From Crotophaga sulcirostris (taxonomy: Eukaryota; Chordata; Aves; Cuculiformes; Crotophagidae), in contig VYZB01000344.1 in NCBI GenBank assembly GCA_013397455.1, positions 905,867 through 969,866 of the forward strand: a stretch of DNA of 64,000 nt. Reading direction: 5' to 3'. Of this stretch, positions 32,601 to 40,367 are shown piece after piece (position 1 is the stretch's first letter; each line of letters opens with the position of its first letter). The notes beneath the pieces are model-generated. The model was not told the DNA's origin. It was given only the letters and a program-made list of their open reading frames with translations, and ran no database searches. The position numbers and the translations under genes were made by a program.

Positions 32601-34658
32601 TTTCCGTTTAGGTGCTAGGGTGGAGAGAGCAGTTCCTTTCTCTAATTTTTTTTTTTTATTTTTTTGCTATTACTCGAGATCACAAACTCTCTCAGACAAG
32701 GCTTCTTCCTGGATTGCTGACTTAAATAATGTCTGACTAATTTTCCTAGTGCTCTTCAGATAATGCCCCCATTGAAACATTCCACATTCAAATAGCTAAA
32801 AATCTTAAATTCACTGCTTTCTTTTGAATATTTATTACTTCATACCAACCAGTCGCATGCAGCTTGAACACTTCTTCCACCAGTCGATGCCAGGGCTTTT
32901 TGTCTGAGGAGAGAGCAAAATAAAATAATATTTCAGTGAGGCTGGGTTTTACAGCTATAGCCACATTTGTTGCTTGAACTCGGGTCGGTGCTGGGGGAGG
33001 GATGTAATGGTGTGTTTAGAAACCTGTGAGTTATACTTTTTAGACAGATTCTCTCAGCCCTGGGGCTTTATTTGGGATGTGCTGTCAAATCGCCGTACAC
33101 AGCTTGTGGGGTAAAATCATGCAACCTGTTCCAGGTGTGAGATACAGACCTCTGGGTTTTCCCTGCTTGGCCTGGTGTTTTTTATAGAATCATTAAGGTT
33201 GGAAAAGACTTCTAGGATCGTCCAGTCCAACTGTCAGCCCAACCCCACCGTGCCTACTAAACCATGTCCCCAAGTGCCACATCCACAGGCTTTTTGAACC
33301 CCTCCAGGGATGGAGGCTCCACCACTGCCCTGGGAAGCTTCTGCCAGTGCTTCACCACTCTTTCCATAAAGAAATATTTCCTAATATCCAATCTAACNAG
33401 GGCTTGTGCTTACACCTGTGCTCAGCTCTAGTGCAGTCAGTAGAGAAAGTCAAGGCTTGGGTGGGTGGGCGTGAAGCTTTTGCTATAATGCAGTGAGAAA
33501 AAGCACAGGGTATGTTGAGAAAAAGGTATGTTTAGAAATCATCTGCCCCTCCCTTGTCCTCAAAGCGGGATCAGCTATCCCCAAATAACCTTCTTAACCT
33601 CACCCGGTCTGTTCTCATCTTAACAATCACTTGAGAGGATGAGAATTTGGGCTGCTGCTGCTGCTCTTTGCTGAAAACAACCCACTTAAAAACCAGTTAC
33701 CTCTTCAACAAGCCCAGGCATCGGGTTGTGCTGGTAACAACCCCCCAGCACCCCCAGCAGAAACCCTTCTGAATGAAGCATTTAACATCTCCCATCTGAG
33801 CCTGGCAAGGGCTGCTCATGAATGCATGCATCAAGGCAACGGAAAGAGGAGCTCTTGGTTTACCATAAAGAACTGGCAAAGGGTGATATGTGGGAAAATG
33901 TTGTGAGCTTTGTTCTTCCCACAGATCTGCTTTGACTGCTGCCAGAACTCCGACAGCTTCTGAGCCAGGGGGCCGGTGGGGCGCAGGTAGAGGACGTACT
34001 CCCGGGGCAGGGTGTCATCCAGGAAGGGGTCACCCACATGGGAGAACAGCCTGACAAGGGAGAAAAAAAGTGTCAGACCAACAGATAAAACCATATTTTT
34101 TTCCTTGCAGAACCAGCTTCCCCTGTCCTCACTCCCTTTCATTCTTCCTCAATGGAAAAAAAAAAATCGGCTCCGGCAGGTCGGGTGCTCCCTTGCAGCC
34201 CATTTCCACTGCGAAGTAATACAGAAAATGGGGTTTTAGTTTCAGGCTGAGGCTCTGAAGATCTAACCCAGGTCACTGCTTCTGCCTTTCGGGGTACCAT
34301 ACAGGGAGGAGAGCACTAGAAATTGCTCAACCTCTTTGAAAAGGCAGCTCTTGGTTTTCCGTTTAGGTGCTAGGGTGGAGAGAGCAGTTCCTTTCTCTAA
34401 TTTTTTTTTTTTATTTTTTTGCTATTACTCGAGATCACAAACTCTCTCAGACAAGGCTTCTTCCTGGATTGCTGACTTAAATAATGTCTGACTAATTTTC
34501 CTAGTGCTCTTCAGATAATGCCCCCATTGAAACATTCCACATTCAAATAGCTAAAAATCTTAAATTCACTGCTTTCTTTTGAATATTTATTACTTCATAC
34601 CAACCAGTCGCATGCAGCTTGAACACTTCTTCCACCAGTCGATGCCAGGGCTTTTTGT
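11533..34658 (-). CDS. UBASH3B: UBASH3B (STS-1/TULA-2), exons 2-14, gene-level entry
   Basis: Split gene read on the minus strand. Thirteen exons with GT-AG junctions join in phase to encode about 597 residues; with the roughly 52 residues of the missing exon 1 this equals the human length of 649. Domain order is UBA end, 2H phosphoesterase domain (HITL and HVTL motifs), SH3, and a C-terminal histidine-phosphatase domain with CRHGER, SPSLR, a glutamate in LFEW, and VAHAS. In the known family this cytosolic enzyme dephosphorylates Syk/ZAP-70-family tyrosine kinases and damps antigen-receptor signalling, and it binds CBL through SH3 and ubiquitin through UBA. The sequence is clearly closer to UBASH3B than to its paralogue UBASH3A, with long stretches identical to the human protein as I remember it. 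Exon 1 is not in the window. Exons 2 and 3 appear twice because of a duplication that may be an assembly artefact. Confidence 0.97.
11705..11938 (+). mobile_element. CR1, GATACTGT type, next to UBASH3B exon 14
   Basis: Forward CR1 (antisense to the gene) with AGTTTAGGCTTGATGTTAGG, an ORF2 C-terminus ([19 protein letters not shown]) and end CAGTGATACTGTGACTGG. Starts about 35 bp upstream of the last splice acceptor. Confidence 0.93.
11939..12743. other. UBASH3B: UBASH3B intron 13, unique part
   Basis: No coding signal. Holds the (TA)n tract. Open frames near 12565-12743 are read-through from exon 13. Confidence 0.8.
12240..12256. repeat. (TA)n microsatellite
   Basis: About eight TA units in intron 13. 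Confidence 0.9.
12744..12853 (-). CDS. UBASH3B: UBASH3B exon 13 (second catalytic histidine)
   Basis: A 110-bp exon encoding [20 protein letters not shown] and [16 protein letters not shown]. The histidine of VAHAS is the second conserved histidine of the phosphatase active site (mouse H565). The acceptor is tttatttcag and the exon ends in phase 0 at GTAATT. A CR1 lies about 70 bp upstream of the acceptor. Confidence 0.97.
12925..13238 (-). mobile_element. CR1 fragment in intron 12
   Basis: Reverse CR1, TTTTGGGTTGGAAGGGACCT through CCATGGGCAGGGACACCTCC to GAGGCCCCCTTTAAG. Same strand sense as UBASH3B. Confidence 0.92.
14101..14207 (-). CDS. UBASH3B: UBASH3B exon 12
   Basis: A 107-bp exon that completes an arginine codon, then encodes [20 protein letters not shown] and [15 protein letters not shown], ending one base into a glycine codon at donor GTAAGT. 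It forms the helical part of the phosphatase domain before the second catalytic histidine. It is strongly conserved against human. Confidence 0.97.
14379..14766 (-). mobile_element. CR1 fragment in intron 11
   Basis: Reverse CR1 from GAGTGGTTTGGGTTGGAAGG to CTTCATGGCCTTCTCTGGAC. An internal part (about 60 bp around 14508) is missing compared with the copy at 51830. Confidence 0.92.
15092..15180 (+). mobile_element. CR1 3' tail, GATACTGT type
   Basis: TTTTAGATGATAAGCTGGTG to CCTTGTGATGCTGTG. Confidence 0.85.
17047..17104 (+). mobile_element. CR1 3' tail, very short
   Basis: TAATAGGTTGGACTTGATGA to AATACTGTGATAAT, only the last 58 bases of the element. Confidence 0.8.
17552..17696 (-). CDS. 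UBASH3B: UBASH3B exon 11
   Basis: A 145-bp exon beginning in a glycine codon and reading [33 protein letters not shown] and SLSVDTTY. The glutamate of LFEW aligns with the catalytic acid region (mouse E490). The acceptor follows cccttttccag and the donor is GTAGCA. The substitutions against human (ISL-type V to I, and S for A in WVAG) are mild. Confidence 0.97.
17697..18413. other. UBASH3B: UBASH3B intron 10
   Basis: Unique sequence, no CR1 and no recognised element. Confidence 0.75.
18414..18506 (-). CDS. UBASH3B: UBASH3B exon 10 (SPSLR motif)
   Basis: A 93-bp exon encoding [20 protein letters not shown] and [10 protein letters not shown]. The arginine of SPSLR corresponds to mouse R462, an active-site residue. 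The human protein has VYCSPSLRC where this sequence has IYSSPSLRC, a Cys-to-Ser change beside the motif. The donor is GTAAGA. Confidence 0.97.
18507..19254. other. UBASH3B: UBASH3B intron 9, first part
   Basis: Unique sequence; nothing recognised before the CpG cluster. Confidence 0.7.
19255..19600. other. Small CpG cluster in intron 9
   Basis: About 17 CpGs in 19261-19440 and about 6 more in 19503-19600, on either side of a CR1 tail. Rough estimate puts CpG near its random expectation, unlike the CpG-poor intron around it. No exon or open frame with known similarity was found. Confidence 0.6.
19425..19502 (+). mobile_element. CR1 3' tail inside a CpG-rich block
   Basis: GGTTTAGTAGTGGCCAGGTA to AACAATTCTGTGATCC. 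It interrupts a CpG-dense segment (19255-19600). Confidence 0.85.
19925..20300 (+). mobile_element. CR1 fragment in intron 9
   Basis: Forward CR1 with GAGGGGCTGGAGTGCGTCCA, TATTAGGAAAAATTCTTTAC, CATGGTTTAGTAGGCACGGT and end TGATTCTATTCTGTTC. Confidence 0.92.
20794..20916 (-). CDS. UBASH3B: UBASH3B exon 9
   Basis: A 123-bp exon encoding [20 protein letters not shown] and [20 protein letters not shown], part of the phosphatase fold around the substrate pocket. The acceptor is cccttacag and the donor is GTAAGT. Differences from human are conservative (YMRSN for YIRTN). Confidence 0.97.
21283..21545 (+). mobile_element. CR1 fragment in intron 8
   Basis: Forward CR1 with GGGAGCTTGAGATGAGATCT, TGGTGGCTGCCCCATCCCTG and end CCAAACCATTCTATGATTCC. 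Confidence 0.92.
21905..22010 (+). mobile_element. Older, diverged CR1 tail
   Basis: Contains GATCCTTGAGGGCCCTTCCA and ends ATAATTCTATGATTAG. More diverged than the other copies, so probably an older subfamily. It adjoins exon 8 by about 220 bp. Confidence 0.6.
22229..22349 (-). CDS. UBASH3B: UBASH3B exon 8 (phosphatase RHGER motif)
   Basis: A 121-bp exon beginning [14 protein letters not shown] and containing [19 protein letters not shown]. The RHG histidine is the phospho-acceptor nucleophile of the histidine phosphatase superfamily, corresponding to H391 in human and H380 in mouse STS-1. Both arginines of RHGER are present, so the core is intact. It ends one base into a glycine codon at donor GTGAGT. 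Confidence 0.97.
22748..22883 (-). CDS. UBASH3B: UBASH3B exon 7 (linker)
   Basis: A 136-bp exon encoding [10 protein letters not shown], a variable linker rich in S, Q, E and D, and [10 protein letters not shown]. It bridges SH3 and the phosphatase domain. It is the least conserved exon, as expected for a linker: for example QNVQ here against QPMQ in human. The acceptor is ttttggcag and the donor is GTAGGA. The intron to exon 6 is the longest fully contained intron, about 5.5 kb. Confidence 0.95.
25450..25562 (+). mobile_element. CR1 internal fragment lacking its 3' end
   Basis: GGAGCACCTCCTGTACAAAG, AGGCTGAGAGAGCTGGGGTT and CCTGGAGAAGAGAAGGCTCT. The normal tail is absent, so the copy was later cut. 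Confidence 0.8.
26060..26275. repeat. Minisatellite, 40-bp unit, about 5 copies
   Basis: Units starting CCTGGTCCCATCTCCTGAAG at 26100, 26140, 26180 and 26220, preceded by a shortened copy; the last carries an insertion. It lies in intron 6. Open frames across it are a by-product of the repeat. Confidence 0.93.
26753..26853. repeat. 53-bp tandem repeat, 2 copies
   Basis: TGAGACCATTTTGGTTGGCA starts at 26753 and again, slightly changed, at 26806. Intron 6. Confidence 0.92.
27664..27855. repeat. 102-bp tandem repeat, about 2 copies
   Basis: TTAAACATAAACTACTCCCT starts at 27664 and 27766; the second copy lacks about 10 bases near its end. Intron 6. Confidence 0.93.
28409..28617 (-). CDS. UBASH3B: UBASH3B exon 6 (SH3 domain)
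   Basis: A 209-bp exon holding essentially the whole SH3 domain: [20 protein letters not shown] (the ALYDY-like strand and RT loop), FIFMSP, SEGWIYG (the ligand-binding tryptophan) and GLLPENYI (the conserved SH3 end). In the family this domain binds proline-rich partners such as CBL. It ends in the glycine codon of VFHG at donor GTAGGT. Confidence 0.97.
28726..28895 (-). CDS. UBASH3B: UBASH3B exon 5 (second 2H motif)
   Basis: A 170-bp exon encoding 56 full codons after completing an aspartate codon: [19 protein letters not shown], then THL-type linker residues and [19 protein letters not shown]. It holds the second 2H motif, HVTL, which completes the phosphoesterase active site with HITL of exon 3. 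The acceptor is ttctcattgcag and the donor is GTACAT. Only 108 bp separate it from exon 6. Confidence 0.97.
28975..29043 (+). mobile_element. CR1 3' tail in intron 4
   Basis: GGGTTGGACTAGATGATTTG to AGCATTCTACAATTCCATG. Confidence 0.8.
29044..30151. other. UBASH3B: UBASH3B intron 4, unique part
   Basis: Unique, AT-rich; nothing recognised. Confidence 0.7.
30152..30472 (+). mobile_element. CR1 fragment in intron 4
   Basis: Forward CR1 with AGGGGCTCTTGATCAGGGAG, TCCCTGCCCATGGCAGGGGG and end CCCATTCTATGATTTT. With the reverse fragment at 30840 it forms an inverted pair about 370 bp apart. Confidence 0.93.
30840..30955 (-). mobile_element. CR1 internal fragment next to exon 4
   Basis: CCACCCTCACAGGAAAACAT, GATCTCATCTCAATCTCCAC and CTGAAAATCATTCCCCCTCA. 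Both ends are lost. It ends about 50 bp from the donor of exon 4. Confidence 0.85.
31005..31203 (-). CDS. UBASH3B: UBASH3B exon 4 (2H domain middle)
   Basis: A 199-bp exon that starts with [14 protein letters not shown] in phase 0 and ends one base into the next codon at a consensus GTGAGT donor. It carries [20 protein letters not shown] and [15 protein letters not shown], conserved in UBASH3B. CR1 fragments lie about 45-50 bp away on each side, so little unique flanking sequence remains for splicing control. Confidence 0.97.
31249..31660 (-). mobile_element. CR1, GATACTGT type, next to exon 4
   Basis: Reverse CR1 from CATTCACAGTATCACAAGGT to about CTCGCAGGGCTTGTGC. The 1754-bp duplication begins inside it at 31644. 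Its 3' end lies about 45 bp from the acceptor of exon 4. Confidence 0.92.
32109..32295 (-). CDS. UBASH3B: UBASH3B exon 3 (2H phosphoesterase start)
   Basis: A 187-bp exon that begins in the codon for W of the DWLFSHV motif and ends in phase 0 after CQFFM. It encodes about residues 71-133, including [19 protein letters not shown] and the first 2H motif, HITL. In this superfamily the two HxT motifs line the active site; the STS-1 domain has been reported to act on 2',3'-cyclic nucleotides. The acceptor follows a pyrimidine tract (ttttttctcccttgtcag) and the donor is GTAAAC. Confidence 0.96.
32850..32903 (-). CDS. UBASH3B: UBASH3B exon 2, proximal copy (UBA domain end)
   Basis: A 54-bp exon. 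It starts after the acceptor ctcctcag with one base completing an alanine codon, reads [17 protein letters not shown], and ends two bases into a tryptophan codon. This is the C-terminal part of the UBA domain, which binds ubiquitin. The donor used by the frame is GTTGGT. A second, better-looking donor (GTATGA) begins four bases downstream, giving a GYNNGY tandem donor. Joining to exon 3 gives [10 protein letters not shown] as in the human protein. Confidence 0.9.
33184..33397 (-). mobile_element. CR1, truncated at the single-N join
   Basis: Reverse CR1 AGAATCATTAAGGTTGGAAA to CCTAATATCCAATCTAAC, stopping at the N at 33398. The homologous copy at 34939 continues for another 150 bases. Confidence 0.92.
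33398..33398. other. Single N between the duplicate copies
   Basis: A one-base ambiguity exactly at the junction of the two copies. Minimal N gaps are typical of scaffolders joining contigs whose true relation is an overlap. Confidence 0.95.
33864..34050 (-). CDS. UBASH3B: UBASH3B exon 3, distal copy (first 2H motif)
   Basis: Exact second copy of the 187-bp exon at 32109-32295, at an offset of 1755 bases. It encodes the start of the 2H phosphoesterase domain, including the HITL motif in [12 protein letters not shown]. It is preceded by the same acceptor (cttgtcag) and followed by the same donor (GTAAAC). Only one exon 2-3 pair can belong to a working transcript, because the pair is 241 bp long and repeating it shifts the frame. 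Confidence 0.75.
34605..34658 (-). CDS. UBASH3B: UBASH3B exon 2, distal copy (UBA domain end)
   Basis: Exact second copy of the 54-bp exon at 32850-32903, lying in the right-hand copy of a 1754-bp duplication. It encodes [17 protein letters not shown] flanked by split codons, the last helices of the ubiquitin-associated domain (about residues 53-70). This copy joins unique intron-1 sequence to its right, so if one copy is an artefact this one may be the copy that meets true intron 1. Both copies cannot be spliced in series without breaking the reading frame. Confidence 0.75.
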
Positions 34659-34938
34659 CTGAGGAGAGAGCAAAATAAAATAATATTTCAGTGAGGCTGG
34701 GTTTTACAGCTATAGCCACATTTGTTGCTTGAACTCGGGTCGGTGCTGGGGGAGGGATGTAATGGTGTGTTTAGAAACCTGTGAGTTATACTTTTTAGAC
34801 AGATTCTCTCAGCCCTGGGGCTTTATTTGGGATGTGCTGTCAAATCGCCGTACACAGCTTGTGGGGTAAAATCATGCAACCTGTTCCAGGTGTGAGATAC
34901 AGACCTCTGGGTTTTCCCTGCTTGGCCTGGTGTTTTTT

Positions 34939-35301
34939 ATAGAATCATTAAGGTTGGAAAAGACTTCTAAGATCATCCAGTCCAACTGTCAGCCCAACCC
35001 CACCGTGCCTACTAAACCATGTCCCCAAGTGCCACATCCACAGGCTTTTTGAACCCCTCCAGGGATGGAGGCTCCACCACTGCCCTGGGAAGCTTCTGCC
35101 AGTGCTTCACCACTCTTTCCATAAAGAAATATTTCCTAATATCCAATCTAACCGTCCCCTTGTGCAACTTGAGGCCATTTCCTCTTAGCCCATCACTTGT
35201 CGCTTGGGAAAAGAGAGCCCAGCACCCACCTCACCAGAACCTCCTTTCCAGGAGCTGCAGAGAGCAATGAGGTCTCCCCCCAGCCTCCTCCAGGCTAAGG
35301 T
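34939..35301 (-). mobile_element. CR1, longer copy in the duplication
   Basis: Same element as 33184-33397 but complete to CAGCCTCCTCCAGGCTAAGG. It differs from the other copy at two sites (34970 and 34975, A instead of G). Confidence 0.92.
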
Positions 35302-36235
35302 TGTGAGGTTTTTTTTTCTGGATAGTGAAGCACCAGCAACTGGCACTTAATGACCTCTCTGCTGGTCATTTGCTCAGCACAAAAATCAAAAGGTTTAGGT
35401 CTGGAAGTGCAGACATAGCAATAGCATCAAGTTCAAGGAAAATTCCAGCTGCCACCAGGAGGCACAACCCAGAGATATTTCAGGTTACCTGCCAAAATTT
35501 GCTATCTCCCTTCAGTCCTTGCTACACTGAAAGTGCTCTTTTTGCTTATTTCCCTTCAGGATGCCTATAAATCCTTTTTCACTCCAGCTAGGAAGACTTC
35601 AGTCTTCTGTTCAGCAAGTTCTCTGGTTGCAGAACAAACCAGCACAGCGCTGTTTAACTTGTAGACACAGAATAGTGTTTTCCAAATGCTTGACATCAGC
35701 ACTGAAACACAGCTGTGGATCAGCTCAGCTTTGTAACACTAGAGGCTGCCAAAATGAGGAATTCATCCAGAATCCAAATGGAATAAATATTTAGCAAAAA
35801 TTATGAATGGAGGAGGCAGAAAAGGATGGAAACGTTAGAGGCGTGGGGCAGAAGTCATGCCCTCAGTTGGGTGTTAGGAAATTCCCCACAAACTGGTGAT
35901 TTCAGAGCTTCCTACTTAGAGGGCAGAAGGGCAGTATTGCTCTTCAACAAGTGCTGCAGATCTTAAAGGAAGGAGGCCAAAATGAACGGGGTGCTTGTTT
36001 AACCTAATTAACCAGCACACGCTCAGCTAACACTTGTGCAAAACGGTGTGGGTGGAAGAAGGGCTGAAGAGCAAGAAGCCTTTGCAGAAAGGCAAGAGAC
36101 AAGTCTCCAGGCAGCTGCCTCCCAAAGAGATCCTACAGATGGGCAGTGCCAGTAAGGGATCCACAGGCTCCAGCTCCCCCCCCATCACAGCACTGGTAGA
36201 CAAGAGATGTCTTCTCCAGTGTTAGGCATCAGGGA

Positions 36236-36436
36236 GTGAAAGGGTGATTGGCCACTGGAATGCACTGCCCAGGGAGGTGGTGGAGTCGCCGACCCTTGAT
36301 GTGTTTAAGGGAAGATTGGATGAGGCACTCAGTGCCATGGTTTAGGTGATGAGATGGTGTTGGTGTTGGCTTATAGGTTGGACTTGATGATCTCAGAGGT
36401 CTCTTCCAACCTGGTTATACTGTGATACTGTGAGTG
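36236..36436 (+). mobile_element. CR1, GATACTGT type
   Basis: GAAAGGGTGATTGGCCACTG, TGGTGGAGTCGCCGACCCTT and end TTATACTGTGATACTGTGAG. Confidence 0.92.
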
Positions 36437-36680
36437 CATGCAGGCACCAGCACGGCTCCCACCGATGGTAAAACCCTGCTGGTTTCCATTTGTTGTGTGA
36501 AGCATGAGCAAGGGTACAGCCCATGGATGGACAAAGACAGCAACCAGTTGTGTTCTCCTGTTGTTAAACTGGTGGAAGCAGCTGCCTGCTTTTGGCTCTG
36601 TGGGTTGCATACTGTGTCTCAGACAGAAAATCTGACTGAGGGCAAGAAAGTGTCTCGTTTGCACCAGCCGGTCTCAAGCC

Positions 36681-36739
36681 ATAACCCAATCTTACTAAAT
36701 ATGGTGTAGAAAATAACCCAATCTTACTAAATATGGTGT
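36681..36739. repeat. 32-bp tandem repeat, 2 copies
   Basis: ATAACCCAATCTTACTAAAT starts at 36681 and 36713. Intron 1. Confidence 0.9.
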
Positions 36740-39700
36740 GTTACAACTTGGTAATAGTGCAGAAGACTTGCTGACACCTTTAAGCTAGGGGGAATGTGTT
36801 AGACCAAAGGGACAACATCAATGTATCAAGCATCCCGTTACTGGCTGCAAGAAGATGCTGCTGGTTGGTTATAGGAAACGGGTCCAAGTGAGGGAAAAGG
36901 TTGATGACCCCAAGGTCTAGGATTAGGACAGCTGGGGTCCTCCAACATTTCTTGTTCTTGCCCATAGTGCTGTGTAGGATGGTTACTGTCACCCTTGCTG
37001 TCCTCAGTGATGACTTTTGAAAGCACTGATAACCATGTGGGAATATCCAACGTTACCCACCAGCTCGTGGACATGTGCTGTTGACTCAGCTGTGTTTCAG
37101 CTCTGCCCTTGGCTTCCCCACCCCTTGAATACACATATTTTCGTTCGTTTGGAGACTAAGAGGAAGGCAGAAAGATAATGCTGCAAAAAAAGGGCTGTGT
37201 TGCAAATGTGTGATTATGAAAATACTTCCTCCCGAAGTGTTGTTGCTGCCCTTATCTGCCAGCATTCACTTGAGATCAGCAGAGCACTGGTCCAAGCACC
37301 TGCCTGCTGCAAGGATGTGTCTCGTGAGGTCAACATCGTAGTTTGGTCTCTTCTACCTTGCTGACCTTTCCCTAGTCTGACTCAGATGCACTGTGCAAAA
37401 CAGCCACTGCTTTGCTTTGAAAAGCAGTTCAGACAAGAGCAAGGAGCAAACAGCTCTCCTCTTGCATCTGGGAAGCTTTCAGGCAGGCTGGGCAATGCCC
37501 AGCTGCGCATCTTCCTCACCCTGGTTTCATCCTCCATTCCTTCTGTGTTGCCTTTGCTCAGTTCACCTTTCCTCTTGCCTGGGCTGTTTATGCTTTTTAA
37601 AATGAGTGTGTCTGTCTGCGCTGCCTTAATTAAAAACACAGTGAGTTAAGAACACTCTCTCAGTAAAGCTCTGGCTTTGAAATGAGCAGTTTCTCCTGCT
37701 GCAAAGCGAGGGCACACAAGCTGGCTCTCCCTCTCTATTTACTCTTTCCAGACCCCAGACTCTGATGGAGTCATGCACAATCCAGCAGGACAGAAGGTTC
37801 TACCACCCACCCTTGTTGACTTGTTCCTTTAATGAATTGATGTTTCCTTGCAACAAATGGCACAATAGAGCTCTGCTGGAATAAACTGCGGCTCCTTCTC
37901 CGTTGCCTTTGTGCTCCTGGGACCCCAAAGGGCATTAGAAAACATTAGGCTGGGCCCCACACAGTTTTGTTCAGGCACGATTCCAAAAGGTGCCTATCTC
38001 TTCCACGGGGACAATGAACTCCCTTTTCAATTTAATTTTCAGTGTGAGCAGGAAATGCTGCATAAAGCAAACAGAAGCCAAGGTGTATTTTTATCATGGG
38101 ACCTGAAGCTGAGGTCTGATTTCTTTTTAATTTAGTGCTGGGAATGGTGATGATGACTGAAAGCCTCTGGTTGGTGACAAAAAACCAAAACACTGCATCC
38201 CTCCCAAACGCCCTCCTGTGTAGCCACCAGTCAGAACCTGGGGAGGAACCACCCTCCTCCTGCTCCAGCCCCCAGGTTCTGCCAAGAGCAACTTTGTAAA
38301 AGTTGAGTGCTCAAAACTAATGACAGCTATGTTTGGCCACTTACAAAAGTGGCCTGATTTTCATAACTGCTGAGTGCAGTGGGAGCTGCAAGGCATGTTC
38401 TGCTCCTGAGAAAATCAGGTCACTTAATTAGGTGAGCGGCTATGGCTTAGGTACTCAGATTTACTCATGCTGGGTAGCAAGTGTTGGCTGTAGTATTGTA
38501 GCTGGCAGTAAGAAGTGGTTTGGTGATGCAGATGCATCAGAAAAGAAAAAAAAAAAAAGCCAGAAAATAACTTATTTTTTTCAGCATCTACCAAACCAGC
38601 ATTGTATAGTAATCATTTCTGGTCATGCAGAAATTGTAGATAGAAGGTGAAAAGCTTTGTGCAGCATTACTAGTCCCTCGAGCCACCCAATTCCTCCATC
38701 TCTTAACTTCTGCTGCCTCTGAGATGAAGTACAGGGAAATCATTTACCAATGGGCAGCAGCACGTAATCACAGTTCCGAACAGAGCCAAGGGAGATGCTG
38801 CATCCAACTGCAGGTCTGGAGGTGGAGAGTTTGGGGAAGGGGAAAGAAGGTCCTAACAGCAGTGTTCTCCAAAAGCACTGCAGCTACTTTAGCCCCCAAA
38901 AATAATTAGAGTTTTTGAATTCTTCAACCTCCAAGGCCTCCCTTGTCACTCTCTTCAATGTCAGGTCACAAGGAAAGTCTCCTTCCATTCAATCACTGGT
39001 TAAACAGTATGAGAATATTGCTAGGAAGCATCCCAGCTAAATAGTTGACCCTTTAGCCTGAAACCTTAGAGCAGAACCGGTCTTGCTGCCCTGGCATACA
39101 TATTAATGTGTAAATGGTGCCCATTTTAACCCCAGCCCACTTAATGGGAGAGCACACAGCTCTGCAGGCTACAGAACTTAACTCAATACTGTTGAAGGGT
39201 TTTTGGCTTCCTGTAATTTCAGAGTAGGGGGAAAAAAAAAAAAAAGCAACAGGGGAATGTCAATCCAGCTAGGAAATATATCTCAATAAACATAAAATAT
39301 AATGGCAAAATCCCATTTACTTCAGAGGAAATGACTGTAATAGGGAATGATGCATTAACCATAAAGAGAACCCTCAGCCTCAGAAGCACCACACAGAAAT
39401 CCTTTCCTCTGTAAATGCTCAGCTTTCTTATTCCACTCCAGTTTAAAAAAAGGAGGGTGTGTATGGCTGCCAATGGTGCTGTACCTCTGGGTGATGAACT
39501 GCATGTGGGAGAGTGGCTGCAAACATCACAAGAGCAAGCGACGGGGAGGAACTATTTTGAGATATTTCTCTGTCTGCACCTGCATTGTATTTGATCCCTA
39601 AAAAGCTATGCAAACTTTGGGGTGGTGATGCCCACAGCAGAGATCAGGTGATGTGCAAGGTGGGGAAGAGGAGGGTGTTTGTGCACCGTGGTGGGTCCTC

Positions 39701-40367
39701 AGCCTCCACTGTGGCCAAGTGGGCTGCAGGGGCTGAGATGTAGAAGCCCTCAGAGCAGAGACCGCTGCACGCAACCTCCTCTCCATTTCCTCACACGTTC
39801 AGATACACCAAGGCTGAGTCACGCAGCCCTCAGAACCTGTTGGTTCTCCAGAAGCAATATCTAATTCATGTGAAGTTGACCCCTCTGGCTGCTGCTTAAA
39901 TTTCCCAGTTTCCATTGGTTCTCCCTTCGCTCTAATAAAGCAGAGATTTGAACGGCGCCGTCGGTAGGGCTGACCTCTCCGTGTTTGTAAGAGGGAGCTT
40001 TGCTCTGCTTCTCTCTGAGGCAGGAGAAAATGCCAACAGCAACCTCTACCTCAGATCCACCTATGAGTTCTCTGCCCACGGAGGCACTGAGGGATTTGTG
40101 AATGAGCAATGGAAGGATGGAGGCAGGCTGTAAGAGAAAGGGAATGATTAAATCTTCCCTTTCATTATGTGCCTCAAGCCTAGACAAACTTCTTATCCGA
40201 GAACAAAGCCCCTCAGAGGGATGAATTCATCATTTCAAGTAGCCCTGAATCTTTGGCCCATAAAATATTTAGCTGTGTAAATAAAGATGTTTTGGGAACT
40301 GCATCAAATACGATGGAAGAACTTGGCTCTCCTCAGCATTAGACTCAGTTCAAAGGACTGCCTGACA

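Larger units (their letters stand above)
31644..33397. repeat. 1754-bp direct duplication, left copy
   Basis: Matches 33399-35152 base for base at an offset of 1755 except at two positions seen by eye (33215 and 33220). It carries UBASH3B exons 2 and 3. It begins inside one CR1 and ends inside another, at positions that do not correspond, so simple recombination between CR1s does not explain it. Confidence 0.97.
33399..35152. repeat. 1754-bp direct duplication, right copy
   Basis: Second copy of 31644-33397, following a single N. After 35152 the CR1 continues without interruption, so this copy connects to unique sequence on the right while the left copy connects to unique sequence on the left. 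Confidence 0.97.
35302..40367. other. UBASH3B: UBASH3B intron 1, part 1
   Basis: One CR1 (36236), a 32-bp repeat, and otherwise unique sequence. No UBASH3B exon 1 or other gene was recognised on either strand. Confidence 0.7.

Noticed and set aside
31644..35152. Recombination between CR1s as cause of the duplication
   Set aside because: The two breakpoints fall at different places in the CR1 consensus, so no homologous crossover point is seen.
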